A stretch of DNA of 64,000 nt, taken from JBBQZU01 sp038207425. GTDB lineage: Bacteria; Bacteroidota; Bacteroidia; Flavobacteriales_D; Cryomorphaceae. The stretch covers positions 31,146 to 95,145 of the forward strand of contig JBBQZU010000015.1 of NCBI GenBank assembly GCA_038207425.1, read 5' to 3'. The notes beneath the pieces are model-generated. The model ran no database searches and was not told the DNA's origin. It saw only the letters and a list, made by a program, of their open reading frames with translations. The position numbers and the translations under genes were made by a program. Position 1 is the stretch's first letter. Every line of letters starts with the position of its first letter. Positions 62,348 through 64,000 of this stretch are shown one piece after another.

Positions 62348-62385
62348 TACATCGCAATATTACGATGTATTGTTTTCGCATGCAA
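62348..62385 (-). promoter_or_regulatory. ars operon promoter with overlapping ArsR operator
   Basis: Inverted repeat TACATCG (62348-62354) and CGATGTA (62363-62369) with 8-base spacer. On the minus strand the spacer reads TAATATTG (62362-62355), one mismatch from TAnnTTTG, and TTG (62385-62383) is 20 bases upstream. The operator covers the -7 element, so ArsR binding would block RNA polymerase. Confidence 0.6.
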
Positions 62386-62589
62386 GTTTAGTTTAATGAT
62401 TCGATGATTTATTTATATAAAGTATTGATATACAACGCTCTGTATTTTTGTAATGAAGGTAAAGTAAATGTCGTAGATTTATCAGGAATGTGTGGATGCA
62501 AAACAATATAAATCAATCGTGCTTTCTGACCAGTTCATTTATTCCATTAAGTATATGATTTCGGATACTCACTTAATTGATTGGTCTGC

Positions 62590-62597
62590 TACATTTG
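62590..62597 (+). promoter_or_regulatory. Probable -7 element of the FISUMP lipoprotein gene
   Basis: TACATTTG matches TAnnTTTG exactly, 45 bases before the ATG at 62642. No -33 TTG at proper distance. The rest of the 62386-62641 gap contains nothing I recognise. Confidence 0.45.
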
Positions 62598-62641
62598 TAG
62601 GTAAATAAAGTGGCATTTTGTATTTATTCAAACATTGTAAA

Positions 62642-63670
62642 ATGGAGATTTTTTCAAGGCGACTAATAGCCATTGTTTTTATATCCTTCGCAGCAGGTGT
62701 GTTTTTAAGTTGCAGTGATGATGATGACAAATCAACCACACCGCCTCCACCCCCGCCAGTGCTGGCTGCGGTAAATACGAACCCTGTAGCTCCGCTCGCC
62801 AATGGTTCAGCGCTCGTGGGTGGTAATGTAACCGCCACTGGCGGAGCAGCCGTAACTCGCAGAGGTGTTACCTGGAGTTTTGTGGCAAATCCGAACATGA
62901 ACGATAATGTTGTGGAGCTGGGGATGGGCACGGGTGCATTTTCAACTACCTTAACAGAACTTTCTTCATCGACCACCTACCACATCAGGGCTTTTGCTGA
63001 AAACTCAGTGGGTATTGCTTACGGAGAGTCGCGGGCATTTACCACCTTGGGTGAGATTGGAGGCATTTCTACTCCCGGTGCAGGAGTTACAGATATAGAA
63101 GGCAAGTTTTATCCAAGCGTGATTATCAATAATAAAGAGTGGATGACCATAAACCTTGCTGTTAAAAAGTTTAACAACGGAGAAGATATTCCCAATGTGG
63201 CACAAAACAACGACTGGAATGTGCTCTCTACCCCGGCACGGTGCACCTATTTGAATGACAATGATCTGGGAATTATCTATGGCAACCTATATAATTGGCA
63301 TGCTGTGGTTGACGAACGCAGTCTCTGTCCCACAGGCTGGCGGATGCCCACTGAATCTGATTTCAGTGAATTAATTGCACTTTTGGGTGGTGAAGTTCAG
63401 GCAGGAGGTAATATTAAAGAGACGGGTATAGCACTTTGGCAAGCCCCAAATACCGGAGCGAGCAATTCAAGCGGATTGTCGGGAAAGCCATCGGGAAGAA
63501 GGTCAAATTTTGGAGGATTTAATGAAATAGGAGTTCAGATGGTATGGTGGAGTGCAGCAGCAGCACCAACCGGTGCCTTTGCACTTTTCACCAACAATAC
63601 GAGCACCGCAGCCGAGCAGGCACCCGTGCCTGTTACACATGGTCTCGCAGTGCGATGTGTTAAGGAATAA
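62642..63670 (+). CDS. Lipoprotein with FISUMP (fibrobacter succinogenes major paralogous) domain
   Basis: The ATG at 62642 gives a lipoprotein signal: MEIFSRRLIAIVFISFAAGV with lipobox FLSC, then an acidic DDDDK and poly-Pro linker. Residues about 45-145 are a fibronectin-like module of Bacteroidota surface proteins (RRGVTWSFVANP, GTGAFSTTLTELSSSTTYHI, RAFAENSVGIAYGESRAFTT). Residues about 155-342 are the FISUMP domain: DIEGKFYPSVIINNKEWMTI, IYGNLYNWHAV, LCPTGWRMPTESDFSELIAL, GFNEIGVQMVWWSA and a final AVRCVKE. Likely surface-exposed; ligand unknown. Confidence 0.82.
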   Translation: MEIFSRRLIAIVFISFAAGVFLSCSDDDDKSTTPPPPPPVLAAVNTNPVAPLANGSALVGGNVTATGGAAVTRRGVTWSFVANPNMNDNVVELGMGTGAFSTTLTELSSSTTYHIRAFAENSVGIAYGESRAFTTLGEIGGISTPGAGVTDIEGKFYPSVIINNKEWMTINLAVKKFNNGEDIPNVAQNNDWNVLSTPARCTYLNDNDLGIIYGNLYNWHAVVDERSLCPTGWRMPTESDFSELIALLGGEVQAGGNIKETGIALWQAPNTGASNSSGLSGKPSGRRSNFGGFNEIGVQMVWWSAAAAPTGAFALFTNNTSTAAEQAPVPVTHGLAVRCVKE

Positions 63671-63815
63671 CTCCCAATCTCTTGGTTCTCTCTGCCAATT
63701 TAATGATCCTATTACAGCGTCAATGTACCAGTAATTGAGCATAATTTGAATTCATAAAAATTATTTGAAACTGACAATTATCATTATTTTATATAATTCT
63801 CCGCAAAGTTACCAC

Positions 63816-63834
63816 AACGTAAATAGGTTACGTT
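63816..63834. repeat. Inverted repeat upstream of the transposase
   Basis: AACGTAA (63816-63822) and TTACGTT (63828-63834) around ATAGG. It lies 28 bases before the transposase ATG. It could belong to the element's promoter or hairpin; I cannot define the IS end because the other end is outside the window. Confidence 0.35.
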
Positions 63835-63861
63835 CGGGCATTCTACTTTTGGTTCAAAACA

Positions 63862-64000
63862 ATGTTTATAAACATATTAGAATTTGCAGAGCAGTTTCCT
63901 AATGAATTTTCTTGCAGAGAAAATTTCCGTTTAATGCGCGAAAAACAAGGTGTAATTTGCAAAAAGTGTCAAGGCAAAAAGCATTATTGGCTCAAGGCGA
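63862..64000 (+). CDS. IS1595-family transposase, N-terminus only (cut by window end)
   Basis: Forty-six codons are visible: MFINILEFAEQFPNEFSCRE, then NFRLMREKQGVICKKCQGKK with HYWLKA after it. This is the typical start of ISXO2/IS1595 DDE transposases: the FxxxFPxExxCxExxRxxR helix and the first CxxC of the zinc ribbon (CKKC) with HYWL. The catalytic domain is beyond the window. It is the only mobile element seen, 1.5 kb from the ars operon. Confidence 0.8.
   Translation, partial: MFINILEFAEQFPNEFSCRENFRLMREKQGVICKKCQGKKHYWLKA

Noticed and set aside
62569..62976. Minus-strand frame overlapping the FISUMP lipoprotein start
   Set aside because: Antisense to a well-supported lipoprotein signal and linker; no promoter or domain.
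1..64000. CRISPR arrays, tRNA, rRNA
   Set aside because: No direct-repeat arrays with regular spacers, no cloverleaf with TTCGAnnC arms in the gaps, and no rRNA sequence were recognised.

Overview
The window looks like chromosome of a member of the Bacteroidota, probably near the Flavobacteriia. The evidence is consistent: promoters of the TTG-N19-TAnnTTTG type (for example before the sigma factor gene and before the SPOR protein gene at 26704), a 287-residue primary sigma factor, secreted proteins with type IX secretion or gliding-motility C-terminal domains, a DUF6089 outer-membrane protein, almost no Shine-Dalgarno sequences, and several TTG/GTG starts. No rRNA, tRNA or CRISPR array was seen. 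Genes are tightly packed; the largest stretch without an intact gene (about 440 bp at 50428-50867) holds a decayed gene and a terminator.

Layout. 1-4134 (+): tail of a surface-polysaccharide cluster (asparagine-synthase-like amidotransferase, two glycosyltransferases, WcaF-like acetyltransferase). 4131-10837: DUF6089 outer-membrane protein (-), nitronate monooxygenase-like flavoprotein, a pair of M16 peptidases and a large fibronectin-type secreted protein. 11085-17757 (+): guaB followed by three SurA/PpiC-type periplasmic folding factors and a MoxR ATPase. 18040-23043 (+): gapA, a T9SS cargo protein and comEC. 23040-26704 (-): two envelope proteins with SPOR-like C-termini. 26863-39542 (-): one nearly gap-free run of nine genes, asnB2 - GT4 - wza - wzc - rfbC - wecA - lytic transglycosylase - uvrA - LOG, ending in a strong terminator; this is a second polysaccharide synthesis/export locus carrying wall and DNA-repair genes in its tail. 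39614-45461: PBP4-type DacB, a TPR protein, a HAD phosphatase and the TrkH/TrkA potassium system. 45546-49971: an exported WD40-caspase-like protein coupled to a DUF4384 protein, with a divergent LPP20-like gene. 50053-58828: YccF, a decayed small membrane protein gene, a long-form GAPDH, rpoD, a DegP protease, then lipoprotein-dapF-GNAT-mltG, and a J-domain/KTSC fusion. 58847-62335 (-): an arsenic operon arsR-arsM-DMT-arsC whose last gene, the Acr3 efflux pump, is broken by two stops and a frameshift. 62642-64000: a FISUMP lipoprotein and the start of an IS1595-family transposase cut by the window end.

The least explained units are (i) the exported caspase/WD40 protein, with two EF-hand-like loops and LPP20/DUF4384 partners, and (ii) the arsenic operon that has lost its classical pump but keeps a DUF486 membrane protein translationally coupled to arsC. 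All functional statements come from reading motifs by eye; no database search was possible.
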